DNA of 64,000 bases from Glutamicibacter uratoxydans. Its GTDB lineage: Bacteria > Actinomycetota > Actinomycetes > Actinomycetales > Micrococcaceae. Below, one piece after another: positions 1-10,526 of this stretch. The notes beneath the pieces were generated by a model. That model was not told the DNA's origin, did not search any database, and worked only from the letters and a program-made list of their open reading frames with translations. Position 1 is the first letter of the stretch; each line of letters opens with the position of its first letter. Location: the NCBI RefSeq assembly GCF_006539925.1, contig NZ_BJNY01000008.1, positions 1 through 64,000 on the forward strand, given 5' to 3'. The translations under genes and the position numbers were made by a program.

Positions 1-4
1 TTTG

Positions 5-88
<84 letters not shown>

Positions 89-368
89 ATATTCATTTTT
101 TCGTTCCCACTTCCGTGCAACAAGAAATAGCTTACACACACTTTTGGCGATCACCTAATCGAAACGGTACTTTGTGGTCAGCGACACATTAAGTTCTTTT
201 TGCGCCCCGCTTTCGAACCTCCCGATAACAACTGTTAGACAGTCAATTTCCGGCAATTGTCCAGCTGAAAACAGTAAGATCAACTATGAAGTTCTGTGCG
301 CAGGCCATTCCAGGTCACCGGGCAAAGGACTACATGGTTATCCGGCAACATAGGAAGGAGCACGAGTA

Positions 369-1199
369 ATGGGCTTTCTCGACAAGGTCGAACGTGGCTT
401 GGAGAAGGTCGTCACTAGCTTCTTTCGTGGCAAAAGCACCAGCGCCATCAAACCGGTAGAGCTCACCACCGCTCTGCGCAATGAGATGGACCGCGGCATT
501 CTGCCCATCAGCGAAGGACGCAGCCTGGCGCCCAACGATTTCGTCGTCTCCTTGAGCGAGGCCGACTTTGAGACGGCCAAGGGCTGGGGATCCGCCGTAG
601 TCAATGAACTGGCAAGAGTGACCGCCGATCACGCAACCACCCAGGGTTATTCGGTTCAATCCGACATCATGATCCATTTTGTTGCCGACCCGAATTTCAG
701 GATCGGCGAAATGGAGATCAACGGCTCCATCAAGGACGCCGCGTCGAAGCCAGCAGCTTCGGCGCCGGTTCGCGAGCCGGCGGCACGCCCTTCGGGAGCC
801 CAGCCGATGCCGGAGTCCTCAGCGCCGAAGACCACCGCCCAGCCGCGCCCCACCGCTTATGAAAAGCCCCAGCCCTCGGCCCCCGCCATTCCAAAGCAGG
901 CGATTCTTGAAGTCGATGGACAGCGCTACGCGTTGCACCACCACTCCATCGTTCTGGGCCGCTCGGCAAGCACCGACATCCCGGTTGACGATTCCGGAGT
1001 TTCCCGGCAGCACCTGCGCGTCGAGACCCGCGGTGAATCCACTTATGTAGTCTCGGATCTAGGTTCCACCAACGGCACCTATGTGGACGGGAAGAAGATC
1101 ACCTCAGAAACCCGTATATTTGACGGTTCAATCATCAATATCGGTCAGACAAAAATTGTCTTCCGCCTGATTACCCCGAACAACGGAGAACGTGCATGA
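369..1199 (+). CDS. fhaA: FHA-domain protein FhaA (DUF3662 + FHA)
   Basis: Cytoplasmic phosphothreonine-binding adaptor of the PknB pathway. Residues 1-115 or so match the DUF3662 domain found in FhaA. A Pro/Ala-rich linker (about 118-178) leads to a C-terminal FHA domain with the expected GRS, SRQH and STNGT motifs that read phosphothreonine. The ATG has a good ribosome site (GGAAGGAG about 10 bases upstream). It is the first gene of a seven-gene operon and overlaps fhaB by 4 bases. In mycobacteria FhaA binds the pseudokinase region of MviN; a related pseudokinase-like protein is encoded here near 47 kb. Confidence 0.95.
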   Translation: MGFLDKVERGLEKVVTSFFRGKSTSAIKPVELTTALRNEMDRGILPISEGRSLAPNDFVVSLSEADFETAKGWGSAVVNELARVTADHATTQGYSVQSDIMIHFVADPNFRIGEMEINGSIKDAASKPAASAPVREPAARPSGAQPMPESSAPKTTAQPRPTAYEKPQPSAPAIPKQAILEVDGQRYALHHHSIVLGRSASTDIPVDDSGVSRQHLRVETRGESTYVVSDLGSTNGTYVDGKKITSETRIFDGSIINIGQTKIVFRLITPNNGERA

Positions 1200-1675
1200 A
1201 TGACCTCGTTCTAAGCCTCTTCCGATTAGGCTTCCTGGTCCTCATCTGGCTGCTCGTGCTCAGCGTCGTCGGATCCATGCGCCGCGATTTGGCCATTGGT
1301 TCACGCGCCCGCACCGGCAAGCCGAGCGCTCGGGCATTGAAGAAGAACCCCGAACTTGCCGAGCCGGAGCCGGCCGCCCGCAAGGCCGCCACTTCGCTGC
1401 AGATCCTCGAAGGCCCGCTGGCGGGACGCATCATCCAGCTCCAAGGGCAGCCGCTGCTCTTCGGCCGCGCCCAAGATGCGACCATCGTCCTTGAAGACGA
1501 CTACGCATCAGGACGCCACGCCCGCCTTTTCCCACAGGGCTCGCGCTGGTTCATTGAAGACCTCGGCTCAACCAACGGAACGTTCGTTGGCGACAGCCAG
1601 CTTTCCCGCGCTCAAGCGGTGGAACCCGGACAACGCATCCGCATCGGGAAGACTGTCCTGGAATTGAAGGCCTAG
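1196..1675 (+). CDS. fhaB: FHA-domain membrane protein FhaB (FipA)
   Basis: Small phosphothreonine-reader of the cell-division and cell-wall signalling operon. One N-terminal transmembrane helix (about residues 5-27) is followed by a basic linker and a C-terminal FHA domain with GRA, SGRHARL and the STNGTFV loop. The 159-residue length is normal for FhaB. It starts inside the fhaA stop (ATGA) and ends 3 bases before pstP, so translation is probably coupled. In mycobacteria the homologue FipA links FtsZ and FtsQ under PknA control. Confidence 0.93.
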   Translation: MNDLVLSLFRLGFLVLIWLLVLSVVGSMRRDLAIGSRARTGKPSARALKKNPELAEPEPAARKAATSLQILEGPLAGRIIQLQGQPLLFGRAQDATIVLEDDYASGRHARLFPQGSRWFIEDLGSTNGTFVGDSQLSRAQAVEPGQRIRIGKTVLELKA

Positions 1676-1678
1676 CCT

Positions 1679-3076
1679 ATGGCTTTGAAGCTTAAATTTG
1701 CGGCCAAGTCCGACGTCGGACGAATCCGCAAGAAGAACGACGACTCGGCCTACGTGGGCGCCCACCTCGCGGTGCTCGCCGACGGCATGGGCGGCCATGT
1801 GGGCGGCGACGTCGCCTCGGCGTCCACCGTCCTGGACCTGGTCCACCTGGACCGCGAAGTCACCCCGGATCCCCAAAATGCGCTGCCTGATGAAATCCAG
1901 GCCGCCAACCTGGTGCTCAACGAGCTGGTCAGTGCAAACCCCAAGCTTTCGGGCATGGGCACCACCGTTACCTCGCTGCTGCTTTCGGGCAGCACCCTGC
2001 ACATGGCGCACATTGGCGACTCGCGCGCCTACCGGCTGAAAAATGGCGTCTTCGAACAAATCAGCAAGGACCACACCTTTGTGCAGCGCCTTGTCGACGA
2101 AGGCCGCATCAGCAAGAAAGAAGCAGAAGTCCACCCGCACAAGAACGTGCTGCTGCGCGTCCTGGGAGACTCCGACGCTTCGCCGGAACTGGACGTCCAA
2201 CAGCTTGAAGCCTCCCCCGGCGAACGATGGATGCTGTGCTCCGACGGCCTGACCGACGCCGTGCCGGTGCCGGTCATCGAGCAGATCATCCGCGACACCG
2301 AAGACATGGACCAGGCGGTCAACGACCTGGTCGCAGTGACCCTGCAGAACGGCGCGCCGGATAACGTCACCGTGGTGATGTTCGAGGTGGTCGAAGTCGG
2401 CCCGCTGGCCGAAAGCGAGCATTCCGAGGCGGAGCCTGCGCCGGACACCGGCCAGCTGACCATCGCTGCGGAAGGCGACGTGGAAGCCAGCGCTTCGCTG
2501 CTGCGCCACGAAATCTCCCAGCGCCCCCACCTGCTGGTCGGCGCCGCGCAGCTGGCCACGCAGACCGGCCAGATCCCGGTAGTCACCCAGCACACCGGCG
2601 AACGACGGGCCGCCGTGCTGCTCACCCACCGCTCGTCGGAAGTCAGCGAAGTGCTGGACCCGATCGACCAGTCGATGCCGCGGCGCCGCTGGCTGATGCC
2701 GATCCTGCTGACCCTGGCAACCCTGCTGGTGGTCATCTTCGGCGCCTGGGGCTACATGTGGACCCAGACCCAGTACTTCGTAGGCACCGTTGACGGAAAG
2801 GTCGCCATCTACCAGGGCGTGCCCCAGGAGCTCGGCCCGATATCCCTCTCCGAGATCGACACCGTCAGCTCGGTCCCCCTCGAAGCCCTGCCGGAGTATT
2901 CGCGCCAGCGCGTTGAATCGACAATTTCAGCAAGCAGCCGTGAACATGCCCAGGCAATCATCCAAGAGCTGCTGGTGACCGCCAAGCAGAACTGCCCGGT
3001 CCAGGTACCGGGAAGCACGAAGTCCAACAAGCCCCAAGCCCAGCTGCCAGCGTACTGTCAGGAGATCATGCAATGA
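1679..3076 (+). CDS. pstP: PP2C-type Ser/Thr protein phosphatase
   Basis: Membrane-anchored metal-dependent phosphatase that reverses PknA/PknB phosphorylation. The catalytic domain (about 1-240) carries the PP2C motifs DGMGGHVGGD, MGTT, HIGDSRAYRL, CSDGLTD and DNVTVV, including the metal-binding aspartates. A charged linker precedes one transmembrane helix (about 334-356) and an extracytoplasmic tail of about 105 residues ending in a cysteine-containing segment. It overlaps rodA by 4 bases. Confidence 0.95.
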   Translation: MALKLKFAAKSDVGRIRKKNDDSAYVGAHLAVLADGMGGHVGGDVASASTVLDLVHLDREVTPDPQNALPDEIQAANLVLNELVSANPKLSGMGTTVTSLLLSGSTLHMAHIGDSRAYRLKNGVFEQISKDHTFVQRLVDEGRISKKEAEVHPHKNVLLRVLGDSDASPELDVQQLEASPGERWMLCSDGLTDAVPVPVIEQIIRDTEDMDQAVNDLVAVTLQNGAPDNVTVVMFEVVEVGPLAESEHSEAEPAPDTGQLTIAAEGDVEASASLLRHEISQRPHLLVGAAQLATQTGQIPVVTQHTGERRAAVLLTHRSSEVSEVLDPIDQSMPRRRWLMPILLTLATLLVVIFGAWGYMWTQTQYFVGTVDGKVAIYQGVPQELGPISLSEIDTVSSVPLEALPEYSRQRVESTISASSREHAQAIIQELLVTAKQNCPVQVPGSTKSNKPQAQLPAYCQEIMQ

Positions 3077-4470
3077 CCGATGTGCAAACCGCACCGGTGC
3101 CGCGGCGCAATCTCGAGCTGCTGCTGTTGCTGCTCGCCTTATGCGTAGGCGGCTCCGCATTCTTCCTCGTGGGCAGCGCCAGCGAGGTCAGCGACAACAA
3201 GAACTTCATCATCCAGATGAGCATCATGACCTTCTTGGCGCTGATAATCCACGTGCTTCTGCGGATTTTCGCCAAATATGCTGATCCGGTAATACTTCCG
3301 ATTACGGTAGCGCTGAACTCCCTCGGCCTGGCGATGATCCACCGGATCGACATCGCCAAGGGCACCTCGCAGTCTGCCCGGCAGCTGATGTGGACCGCCA
3401 TCGCGGTGGTGGTGGCGGGCATCGTGCTCTGGGCGGTCAAGGACCACCGGATCCTGCGCAAGTTCACCTATATCGCGCTGCTGGTGTCGATCGTTCTGCT
3501 GCTGCTGCCGCTGATCCCCAAGCTCGGCGTGACCATCAACGGCGCGCGCATCTGGATCCGCATCGCAGGATTCTCGCTGCAGCCTGGCGAGCTGGCAAAG
3601 ATCACGCTGTCGATCTTCTTTGCCGGATATCTGTCCTCGAACCGCGACCTGATCCTGATGGCCGGACGGAAGTTCGGCCCGCTGCAGCTGCCGCGCATGC
3701 GCGACATGGCACCCATGGTCATCGCCTGGCTACTCTCCATCGGCGTGCTGGTGATCCAGCGCGACCTCGGCTCGGCGATCCTATTCTTCGGCCTGTTCAT
3801 CCTGATGATCTACGTGGCCACCTCGCGCATCTCCTGGGTGCTCATCGGCTTGTCCATGGTCGCCGCCGGCGGCATCTTCGCCTACACCACCATGGACCAC
3901 GTGCAGCGCCGCGTGAACGTCTGGCTCAACGCCTTCGACCCGGAGATCTACCAGGCCCGCGGCGGCAGCGCCCAGATCGTCGAGGGCCTGTTCGGCATGG
4001 CCGACGGCGGCCTGTTCGGCACCGGCTTGGGCGGAGGCTCGCCCTACCGCGTGCCGCTGGCCAACTCGGACATGATCATCGCCTCCTTCGGCGAGGAGAT
4101 CGGCCTGATCGGCGTCACCGCCATCGTGCTGCTGTTCCTGCTGCTGGTCTCCCGCGGCCTGCGCGCCGCGCTGGGTTCGCGCGACACCTTCGGCAAGCTG
4201 CTGGCCAGCGGCTTGGCCTTCACCCTGGGCCTGCAGTGCGTGGTCATCATCGGCGGCGTCACCAGGCTCATCCCGCTGACCGGCCTGGCCACCCCGTTCA
4301 TGGCGGCCGGCGGCTCCTCGCTGCTGGCCAACTGGATCATCATCGCCCTGCTCCTGCTCATTTCTCACAATGCGCGCCGCCCCATGGCCGGCGCGGTAGG
4401 ACCCACCGATGAAATTGCCACACCCAAGTCCAGCACCCTCAAAGAACGACTGGCGGTGATCAAGCATTGA
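3073..4470 (+). CDS. rodA: FtsW/RodA/SpoVE-family SEDS protein (RodA)
   Basis: Polytopic membrane peptidoglycan glycosyltransferase of the SEDS family. It has about ten to twelve hydrophobic helices and the family signature around QRDLGSAILFFGLF, plus the GLGGGSPYRVPLANSDMI loop. Its place directly before a class B penicillin-binding protein and the pknA/pknB kinases marks it as the RodA partner of the actinobacterial pknB operon, not the division FtsW in the dcw cluster. It overlaps its neighbours by 4 bases on both sides. Confidence 0.93.
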   Translation: MTDVQTAPVPRRNLELLLLLLALCVGGSAFFLVGSASEVSDNKNFIIQMSIMTFLALIIHVLLRIFAKYADPVILPITVALNSLGLAMIHRIDIAKGTSQSARQLMWTAIAVVVAGIVLWAVKDHRILRKFTYIALLVSIVLLLLPLIPKLGVTINGARIWIRIAGFSLQPGELAKITLSIFFAGYLSSNRDLILMAGRKFGPLQLPRMRDMAPMVIAWLLSIGVLVIQRDLGSAILFFGLFILMIYVATSRISWVLIGLSMVAAGGIFAYTTMDHVQRRVNVWLNAFDPEIYQARGGSAQIVEGLFGMADGGLFGTGLGGGSPYRVPLANSDMIIASFGEEIGLIGVTAIVLLFLLLVSRGLRAALGSRDTFGKLLASGLAFTLGLQCVVIIGGVTRLIPLTGLATPFMAAGGSSLLANWIIIALLLLISHNARRPMAGAVGPTDEIATPKSSTLKERLAVIKH

Positions 4471-5933
4471 ACCACGCAATTAAGCGAGTATGGGTAGCCC
4501 TGACGGTGCTGTTCATCATCTGCCTCGGCGGGCTGAGCTACATCCAGTTCTTCAATGCTGAAACGCTGAACGACAACGCGCTGAACAAGCGCCAATTGTT
4601 CCGCGAGTTCGACCTGCCGCGCGGTGCGATCCTGGTGGACGGCAAGCCGATTGCGGAGTCGGTGGAAACCGACGACGGGCAGTTCAACTACCAGCGCAAG
4701 TACACCGATCCGGAGCTCTACGCGCACCTGACCGGCTACTACTCCCTGGCCAACGGCACCACCCAGCTGGAGTCCAAGCTCAATGACTGGCTGACCGGCA
4801 CCAGTTCGGACCTGCTCTACGACCGGCTGGCAGCCATGTTCACCGGCAAGCAGGCAGAAGGCGCCTCGGTCCAGCTGACCATCGACGGCAAGCTGCAGCA
4901 GGCCGCCTACGACGCGATCCCCGACAAGTCCATGCGGGCCACGGTGATTGTCAGCGAGCCGAAGACCGGCAAGATCCGCGCCATGGTCTCCACCCCGACC
5001 TATGACACGAACCTGCTGGCGGTGCACTCCACCACGCAGGCTGCCAAGAACGCCAAGAAGATCAGCGAGATCGACGGGCTGAGCCAGTACGTCAACCCGG
5101 CCATCGGCAACCTGGTGGCCCCGGGCTCCTCCTTCAAGATCATCAGCACCGTGGCGGCCCTCGAATCCGGCAAGTTCAATATGACCACGCCGATCAAGAA
5201 CCCGATGAAGGCCACCCTGCCGGGCACCAACACCCAGCTCTCGAACTTCGGCCAGGGCATTTGCGGCCGCCGTTCCGAAGCGGATTTGGCGTTCATCTTT
5301 GCGCAGAGCTGCAACACCCCGTTTGTGGAGATGAGCCAGGCCATCGGCAACGAAGGCTTTGCCGACGTCACCGAGCGCTTCGGCTTTGGCCAGCAACTGG
5401 AAATTCCGCAGTCGGTGACCCCGAGCGTCTTCCCCACCAATGATGTGACCGCCGACCAGCTGGCCCAGATGGCCATCGGCCAGTTCAACAACAAGGTCAC
5501 CCCGCTGCAGATGAACATGACCGCCATGGCCATCGCGAACGACGGCGTGATCATGAAGCCGAACATGGTGGAGAAGGTCATCGCCCCTGACCTGCGCGTC
5601 ATCGAGCAGCCCAAGCCGGAGAAGTTCTCGACGGCCACCTCGCCGGAGATCGCGAAGGACCTGAAGGAGCTCATGAAGGGCCCGGTTCAGTCGGGCACTG
5701 CGATGAACGCCCGGGTTCCGGGAGTGGACCTCCGCGCCAAGACCGGCACCGCGCAGGTGAGAAACCTGGACGACGGAACTCCGATCGTCAATTCCTGGAT
5801 CACCGGTTTTGCACCGGCCGACGATCCGCAGGTGGCAATCACTGTCACCCTTGAGCAAGTAGACTACAACACCGGCCACAACACGGCCGGGGCAATCATG
5901 AAGAAGATGGTAGAGGCGGTGTTCAACAAGTGA
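4467..5933 (+). CDS. pbpA: Penicillin-binding protein PbpA (class B transpeptidase)
   Basis: Peptidoglycan D,D-transpeptidase working with the adjacent RodA. It has an N-terminal membrane anchor (about residues 8-28) and a transpeptidase domain with SSFK (active serine; about residue 220), SCN and KTGTA motifs. The start is a TTG that overlaps the rodA stop (TTGA), consistent with the 4-base overlaps throughout this operon. At 488 residues it is typical of actinobacterial PbpA. Confidence 0.94.
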   Translation: MNHAIKRVWVALTVLFIICLGGLSYIQFFNAETLNDNALNKRQLFREFDLPRGAILVDGKPIAESVETDDGQFNYQRKYTDPELYAHLTGYYSLANGTTQLESKLNDWLTGTSSDLLYDRLAAMFTGKQAEGASVQLTIDGKLQQAAYDAIPDKSMRATVIVSEPKTGKIRAMVSTPTYDTNLLAVHSTTQAAKNAKKISEIDGLSQYVNPAIGNLVAPGSSFKIISTVAALESGKFNMTTPIKNPMKATLPGTNTQLSNFGQGICGRRSEADLAFIFAQSCNTPFVEMSQAIGNEGFADVTERFGFGQQLEIPQSVTPSVFPTNDVTADQLAQMAIGQFNNKVTPLQMNMTAMAIANDGVIMKPNMVEKVIAPDLRVIEQPKPEKFSTATSPEIAKDLKELMKGPVQSGTAMNARVPGVDLRAKTGTAQVRNLDDGTPIVNSWITGFAPADDPQVAITVTLEQVDYNTGHNTAGAIMKKMVEAVFNK

Positions 5934-7735
5934 GGCCAGTAACCGGCACCACCTTGGGCGGTCGTTACAAGCTGACCGATCGCATTGCAATCGGCGGCAT
6001 GGGCGAGGTCTGGAAGGCGCGAGATCAGGTTCTTGGACGCCTTGTCGCGATCAAGATTCTCAAAGAGGAATATACGAACAACGAATCGTTCCTCACCCGC
6101 TTCCGCGTCGAGGCGCGCCACACGGCGCTGCTGAACCATCCCGGCATCGCCGGCGTCTTCGACTACGGCGAGGAAGAGGGCTCGGCCTACCTGGTCATGG
6201 AACTGGTTCCCGGCCCGCCGCTGTCGACCATCATCGAGCGTGAGCGCAAGCTGGACATCGACCGCACCCTGTCGCTGATCTCGCAGACCGCCCGCGCCCT
6301 GGCCGCCGCCCACGAGCACGGCCTGGTGCACCGCGACGTGAAGCCCGGAAACATCCTCGTGATGCCTTCGGGCACCGTGAAGATCACCGATTTCGGCATC
6401 GCCCGCCTGGCCGACCAGGTGCCGCTGACCGCCACCGGACAGGTCATGGGCACCGCCCAGTACCTGGCCCCCGAGCAGGCCACCGGACAGAACGCCACCG
6501 GCAGCTCGGATATCTACGCGCTGGGAGTCATCGGCTACGAGTGCCTTGCCGGCCGCCGCCCGTTCACCGGCGAGTCGCAGATCGCCATCGCCTTGGCACA
6601 GGTCAACGACGCCCCGCCGCCGCTGCCCGAATCGGTGCCGGCCCCGGTGCGCCAGCTGATCATGTCGATGCTCGCCAAGAACCCCTCCGACCGCCCGGAA
6701 AACGCCACCGCTCTGGCCCAGGCGGCCGACGCGCTGCGCGCCGGAGACACCAACACCGCAACCCTCGCGGTGCCGGGCATGCTCGCCACGGGAATCGTCG
6801 ACGCCGCCACCCAGGCGATGAACCTCGACGACGATGCGACCCCGGCCATCGGGCAGGCGGATTCCGCGCCAGCCATGACCAATGCCATGCCGACCGTGGT
6901 GGCCCCGGCGAACAGCCGCGAGGAGTTCAGCGCCTCCAGCGCCGACGCCCAGGACCAGGGCTTCGACCATGAGGATGTGCAGGAGTACGAACCCGAGCGC
7001 AAGCGCAGCCCCTGGGTGATCCCGCTGGTTGCAGTGATCGTCGTCGCGGCGCTCATCGCCCTGGGCTTCTGGCTGGTTCCCATGCTGAACCGTACCGGGA
7101 ACGAAACCCCAACGCAGACCGAGAACACTCAAGTCACCGAGGATACCTCCAGCGCGGAGCCGACCGAGTCTGAGAGCGAGACGCCATCCGAAACTCCGAC
7201 CCAGTCTGAGAGCGAAACGCCATCGGAGTCGCCGACCACCGAGTACGTGCGGGTCAGCAACACCCTGGTGGGCCAGAATATCGATACAGTGACCGCCAAG
7301 CTGGAATCCCTGGGATTGACAGTTGACGCGACCGCAGAGGAAACATCGAAGGCCAGCCCCAATGAGGTTATTTCGGTGAACCCGACCGGCAGCGTGGAAA
7401 AGGGATCAACCATCAAGGTGGTCTATGCCATGGCGGCCCAGACCGTCAAGGTTCCATCGGTAGTCGGCAGCAGCTTCACCGCCGCCCAGTCCCTGCTGCA
7501 GAACTCCGGTTTGGCGGCGGTCAAGGGCACCGAAGTCTATGACAATTCAGTTGCCGGCACCGTGCTGCAGCAGAGCGTGGACGCGAATACCGAGGTTGCC
7601 CCGGGAACCACTGTTTCGCTGACGGTTTCAAAGGGCCCGGAGCCTTCCGAGGCTCCTAGCGCCACTCCGACCGAGACTCCTACCTCCAGCCCCACCGGCG
7701 CCTCGGAGAAGCAAGCACCAAGTGAAGACCAATGA
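5930..7735 (+). CDS. pknA: Ser/Thr protein kinase with two PASTA repeats (PknA position)
   Basis: Membrane Hanks-type kinase. The N-terminal kinase domain (about 12-265) has the Gly-rich loop, catalytic Lys42, HRDVKPGN (HRD at 134-136) and DFG at 154-156. A variable linker precedes a transmembrane helix (about 361-383), an acidic Ser/Thr/Glu/Pro-rich spacer, and two PASTA repeats (about 435-565) that in relatives bind peptidoglycan fragments or lipid II. The GTG start overlaps the pbpA stop. Mycobacterial PknA lacks PASTA repeats, so assignment to PknA rests on operon position. Confidence 0.92.
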   Translation: MRPVTGTTLGGRYKLTDRIAIGGMGEVWKARDQVLGRLVAIKILKEEYTNNESFLTRFRVEARHTALLNHPGIAGVFDYGEEEGSAYLVMELVPGPPLSTIIERERKLDIDRTLSLISQTARALAAAHEHGLVHRDVKPGNILVMPSGTVKITDFGIARLADQVPLTATGQVMGTAQYLAPEQATGQNATGSSDIYALGVIGYECLAGRRPFTGESQIAIALAQVNDAPPPLPESVPAPVRQLIMSMLAKNPSDRPENATALAQAADALRAGDTNTATLAVPGMLATGIVDAATQAMNLDDDATPAIGQADSAPAMTNAMPTVVAPANSREEFSASSADAQDQGFDHEDVQEYEPERKRSPWVIPLVAVIVVAALIALGFWLVPMLNRTGNETPTQTENTQVTEDTSSAEPTESESETPSETPTQSESETPSESPTTEYVRVSNTLVGQNIDTVTAKLESLGLTVDATAEETSKASPNEVISVNPTGSVEKGSTIKVVYAMAAQTVKVPSVVGSSFTAAQSLLQNSGLAAVKGTEVYDNSVAGTVLQQSVDANTEVAPGTTVSLTVSKGPEPSEAPSATPTETPTSSPTGASEKQAPSEDQ

Positions 7736-9648
7736 GCGAGCTAGAACAACTCCCGCCGGGCCTTCCGCGGCTGATCAACGGGCGCTATGAGGTCCATTCG
7801 CTGATCGGGCGCGGCGGCATGGCCGACGTGTACCTTGCCGTCGACCAGATTCTTGCGCGCAATGTCGCGGTGAAGGTGCTGCGCCCCGACACCGCCAACA
7901 ACCCCATGGTCGTGAACCGCTTCCGCCGCGAGGCCAAGGCCGTCGCGGGGCTGAGCCACCCGAATATCGTTGCAGTCTTCGACACCGGCGAACTGCCGGC
8001 CGCCGATGCCAACAGCGAGCAGCTGCCGTTCATGGTGATGGAATACGTCACCGGCCGCACCCTCAAGCAGGTGGTTGCGGACGGCGACGTGGACCAGCAG
8101 CGCGCCGTTGAGCTGATGCGCGGGGTCTGCGACGCGCTGGACCACTCGCACAGCAAGAACGTGGTCCACCGCGACATCAAGCCGGCCAATGTCATGGTCA
8201 CCGACGCGGGCCACGTGAAGCTGATGGACTTCGGCATCGCCCAGGCGCTGGACAACTCCGCCACCATGACCCAGACCGCCGCGGTGGTCGGCACGGCGCA
8301 GTACTTCTCCCCCGAGCAGGCCCGCGGCGAGCAGGTGGACTACCGTTCGGACATCTACTCCGCCGGCTGCCTGTTCTACGAGCTGCTGACGCACAAGCCG
8401 CCGTTCACCGGCGACTCCCCCGTCTCCGTGGCCTACCAGCACGTGGGCGAAGACCCCGTGCCGCCCAGCGAGGCCAATAGCCAGGTAGACACTATCTACG
8501 ATGCGGTCGTGCTCAAGGCGCTGGCCAAGGACCGCGACGAGCGCTTCCAGTCCGCCGGAGCCTTTGCCGACGCCTTGGAAGACGCCGCACAGGGCATTGA
8601 ATACGTCCAGCACTCGGTGCCCACCTACACCATGCCGATCTACGGCAGCCACGATTCCACCGAAACCGTCTATGCGGCCGCCGCACCGATGACCGACGAG
8701 AACCCGGTGTTCGCCTCCCACGACGAGGTGCCCGAACCCCCTCGCCGCAAGTCGAACCGCGCGCTGATCGTGCTGCTGAGCATCATCGCACTGGTGGCCG
8801 TCGGCATCGCAGGATTTGTCGTCTTCAACTCCTACAAGGCCGAGCAGGCGCGCAACGCGCCGGTCGAAGTTCCGCAGGTGGCAGGCAAGTCGGAAGACGA
8901 CGCCAAGGCCATCCTGCTTGAGGCCTCCTTCCGGGCCAACGTCCAGCAGGAATTCAGCGATGACGTCGACGAGGGGAAGGTCACCCGCACCGACCCCGCC
9001 GCCGGGACGAAGATCCGCCAAGAGTCCACGATCGACCTCTACATCTCCAAGGGTTCCGAGCAGCGCACCATCCCCAAGGACATTGCCAACCAGTCCGAGG
9101 CGGCCGCGCGTGATGCCCTGCGGGCAGCTGGCCTGGAAGTCGGCGAAGTCAGCCGGGAGAACTCTGCCACCGTGCCGACCGACTGGGTCATCGGCACCAC
9201 CCCGGAGCTCGGCTCCAAGGTCAAGGCAGGCACCAAGGTCGATCTGATCCTCTCCACCGGACAGGTTACGGTCCCCGAGGTGGTTAACATGAGCAAGGAC
9301 GAGGCCAGCAAGCTGCTGGAAGCCGAGGACGTCAAGCTCCAGGTGCAGTTCGTGGACGTTGAGACCGGAGCGCAGGAGCCTGGAACGCTCTTTGAACAGG
9401 ACCCCGCCGCCGGCACCGACGTCGCCCAGGGCAGCCTGGTGAAGATTTCGGTAGCGGTTCCGCTGCCGGAGCCTACACCGTCGCCAACGCCTACCCCGAC
9501 GCCGTCCCCCACCGACGAATCCTCGAATTCAATCGAGAACCCGGCAGCTCCGGGTCCGACGGAAGACTCCTCGAACAAGGGCAAGAAGGAGAACTCGGGC
9601 AACGGCAGGAACAAGACCATGCCTACCGACAAGCCCAAGGACAACTAA
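7732..9648 (+). CDS. pknB: Ser/Thr protein kinase PknB with PASTA repeats
   Basis: Last gene of the operon. The kinase domain (about 17-280) contains Lys48, HRDIKPAN (HRD at 146-148) and DFG at 166-168. A single transmembrane helix lies near 343-366. Three clear PASTA repeats follow (about 376-575), and the protein ends in a Pro/Thr/Ser-rich then Asn/Lys-rich low-complexity tail. It overlaps pknA by 4 bases and is followed within 20 bases by a strong hairpin terminator, so the operon ends here. Confidence 0.95.
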   Translation: MSELEQLPPGLPRLINGRYEVHSLIGRGGMADVYLAVDQILARNVAVKVLRPDTANNPMVVNRFRREAKAVAGLSHPNIVAVFDTGELPAADANSEQLPFMVMEYVTGRTLKQVVADGDVDQQRAVELMRGVCDALDHSHSKNVVHRDIKPANVMVTDAGHVKLMDFGIAQALDNSATMTQTAAVVGTAQYFSPEQARGEQVDYRSDIYSAGCLFYELLTHKPPFTGDSPVSVAYQHVGEDPVPPSEANSQVDTIYDAVVLKALAKDRDERFQSAGAFADALEDAAQGIEYVQHSVPTYTMPIYGSHDSTETVYAAAAPMTDENPVFASHDEVPEPPRRKSNRALIVLLSIIALVAVGIAGFVVFNSYKAEQARNAPVEVPQVAGKSEDDAKAILLEASFRANVQQEFSDDVDEGKVTRTDPAAGTKIRQESTIDLYISKGSEQRTIPKDIANQSEAAARDALRAAGLEVGEVSRENSATVPTDWVIGTTPELGSKVKAGTKVDLILSTGQVTVPEVVNMSKDEASKLLEAEDVKLQVQFVDVETGAQEPGTLFEQDPAAGTDVAQGSLVKISVAVPLPEPTPSPTPTPTPSPTDESSNSIENPAAPGPTEDSSNKGKKENSGNGRNKTMPTDKPKDN

Positions 9649-9663
9649 GCCCTCATTAAATGC

Positions 9664-9694
9664 ACAACGCGCCCGGAATCTCCGGGCGCGTTGT
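9664..9694. terminator. Strong hairpin terminator after pknB
   Basis: A 14-bp perfect stem (ACAACGCGCCCGGA with its complement) and a 3-base loop lie between the convergent pknB and trpG ends. No long U-tract follows. It probably serves both directions. Confidence 0.85.
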
Positions 9695-9705
9695 TCGTCT
9701 GCCGC

Positions 9706-10350
9706 CTATTCGCCGCTGAACAGCGGGCTGAGCTTTGCCGCCTGCTGCGCTGCGCCTTCAAGGCCCACAAACTCAAGCCAGTTGCCGAGCATCTGGTAGC
9801 CCTGCTGGGTCAGCACGGACTCGGGGTGGTACTGCAGTCCCCACAGCGGGGCGCTGCGGTGTGCAAGGCCCATGATGACGCCGCCCTCGGTGGCTGCGAT
9901 GATCTCGAGCTCTTCGGGAATCGTTTCGCGCACGGCCGCCAGCGAGTGGTAGCGGGTAGCGGTAAACGGGTTGGCCACCTGTGCAAAAATCGGGTGTTCC
10001 TGGTGGTTCACCAGCGACGTCTTTCCGTGCATCAGCTCTTCGGCATGGGTGACGGTACCGCCATAGGCCTCGGCGAGCGCCTGGTGGCCAAGGCAGACCC
10101 CCAGCATCGGCTTTGACTGCTCGCCGCACCACTTGATCAGGTCGATGCTCACGCCGGCTCCTGCTGGGTCACCGGGACCCGGGGAAACCAAGACGCCGTC
10201 ATAGCCAGCGGCCAGCCGCGATACCTCGTCGAAGCTCAGGTCGTCGTTGCGGTACACGGTGGTCTCCGCGCCGAGCTCCTGCAGGTAGCCCACCAGGGTA
10301 TAGACGAAGCTGTCATAGTTGTCGATCACGAGGATCTTGATGGTGCTCAC
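9706..10350 (-). CDS. trpG: Glutamine amidotransferase, anthranilate/aminodeoxychorismate synthase component II
   Basis: Class I glutamine amidotransferase that supplies ammonia from glutamine for chorismate amination (anthranilate or 4-amino-4-deoxychorismate). It starts with the family sequence ILVIDNYDSFVYTLVGYL, has the nucleophile cysteine in GVCLGHQALAEAYGG, and the His/Glu pair in QYHPESVLT. I chose the GTG at 10350, which gives 214 residues and overlaps the stop of the small upstream gene; the longer open frame is not conserved-looking. This gene lies beside pknB in many Actinobacteria, away from other trp genes, so a folate role (pabA) is equally possible. Confidence 0.9.
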   Translation of the reverse strand: MSTIKILVIDNYDSFVYTLVGYLQELGAETTVYRNDDLSFDEVSRLAAGYDGVLVSPGPGDPAGAGVSIDLIKWCGEQSKPMLGVCLGHQALAEAYGGTVTHAEELMHGKTSLVNHQEHPIFAQVANPFTATRYHSLAAVRETIPEELEIIAATEGGVIMGLAHRSAPLWGLQYHPESVLTQQGYQMLGNWLEFVGLEGAAQQAAKLSPLFSGE

Positions 10351-10517
10351 TGCGTGCTTTGGCCAATCGTTGAGTCGGTGAACGGGCTGATGTACTGATT
10401 CAGCCACGGAAATGCATACATCATTAGTAATAGCACGACGGCGGCAATGAGAATCAATGCTTCGATAATACGAAGCCACAAAGGGCCCGGAAGATTGCGG
10501 AATATCCAAGAGTACAT
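10347..10517 (-). CDS. 56-residue single-span membrane protein
   Basis: A small gene between sortase and trpG, read from ATG at 10517 after a good ribosome site (GGGGAGC). The product begins MYSWIFRNLPGPLWLRII and has one hydrophobic helix at about residues 17-37, followed by a short polar tail. Its stop overlaps the trpG GTG start by 4 bases and it starts 9 bases after the sortase stop, so sortase, this gene and trpG look like one translationally coupled operon. Function unknown; overlap on both sides and the codon pattern support a real gene. Confidence 0.8.
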   Translation of the reverse strand: MYSWIFRNLPGPLWLRIIEALILIAAVVLLLMMYAFPWLNQYISPFTDSTIGQSTQ

Positions 10518-10526
10518 GCTGCTCCC

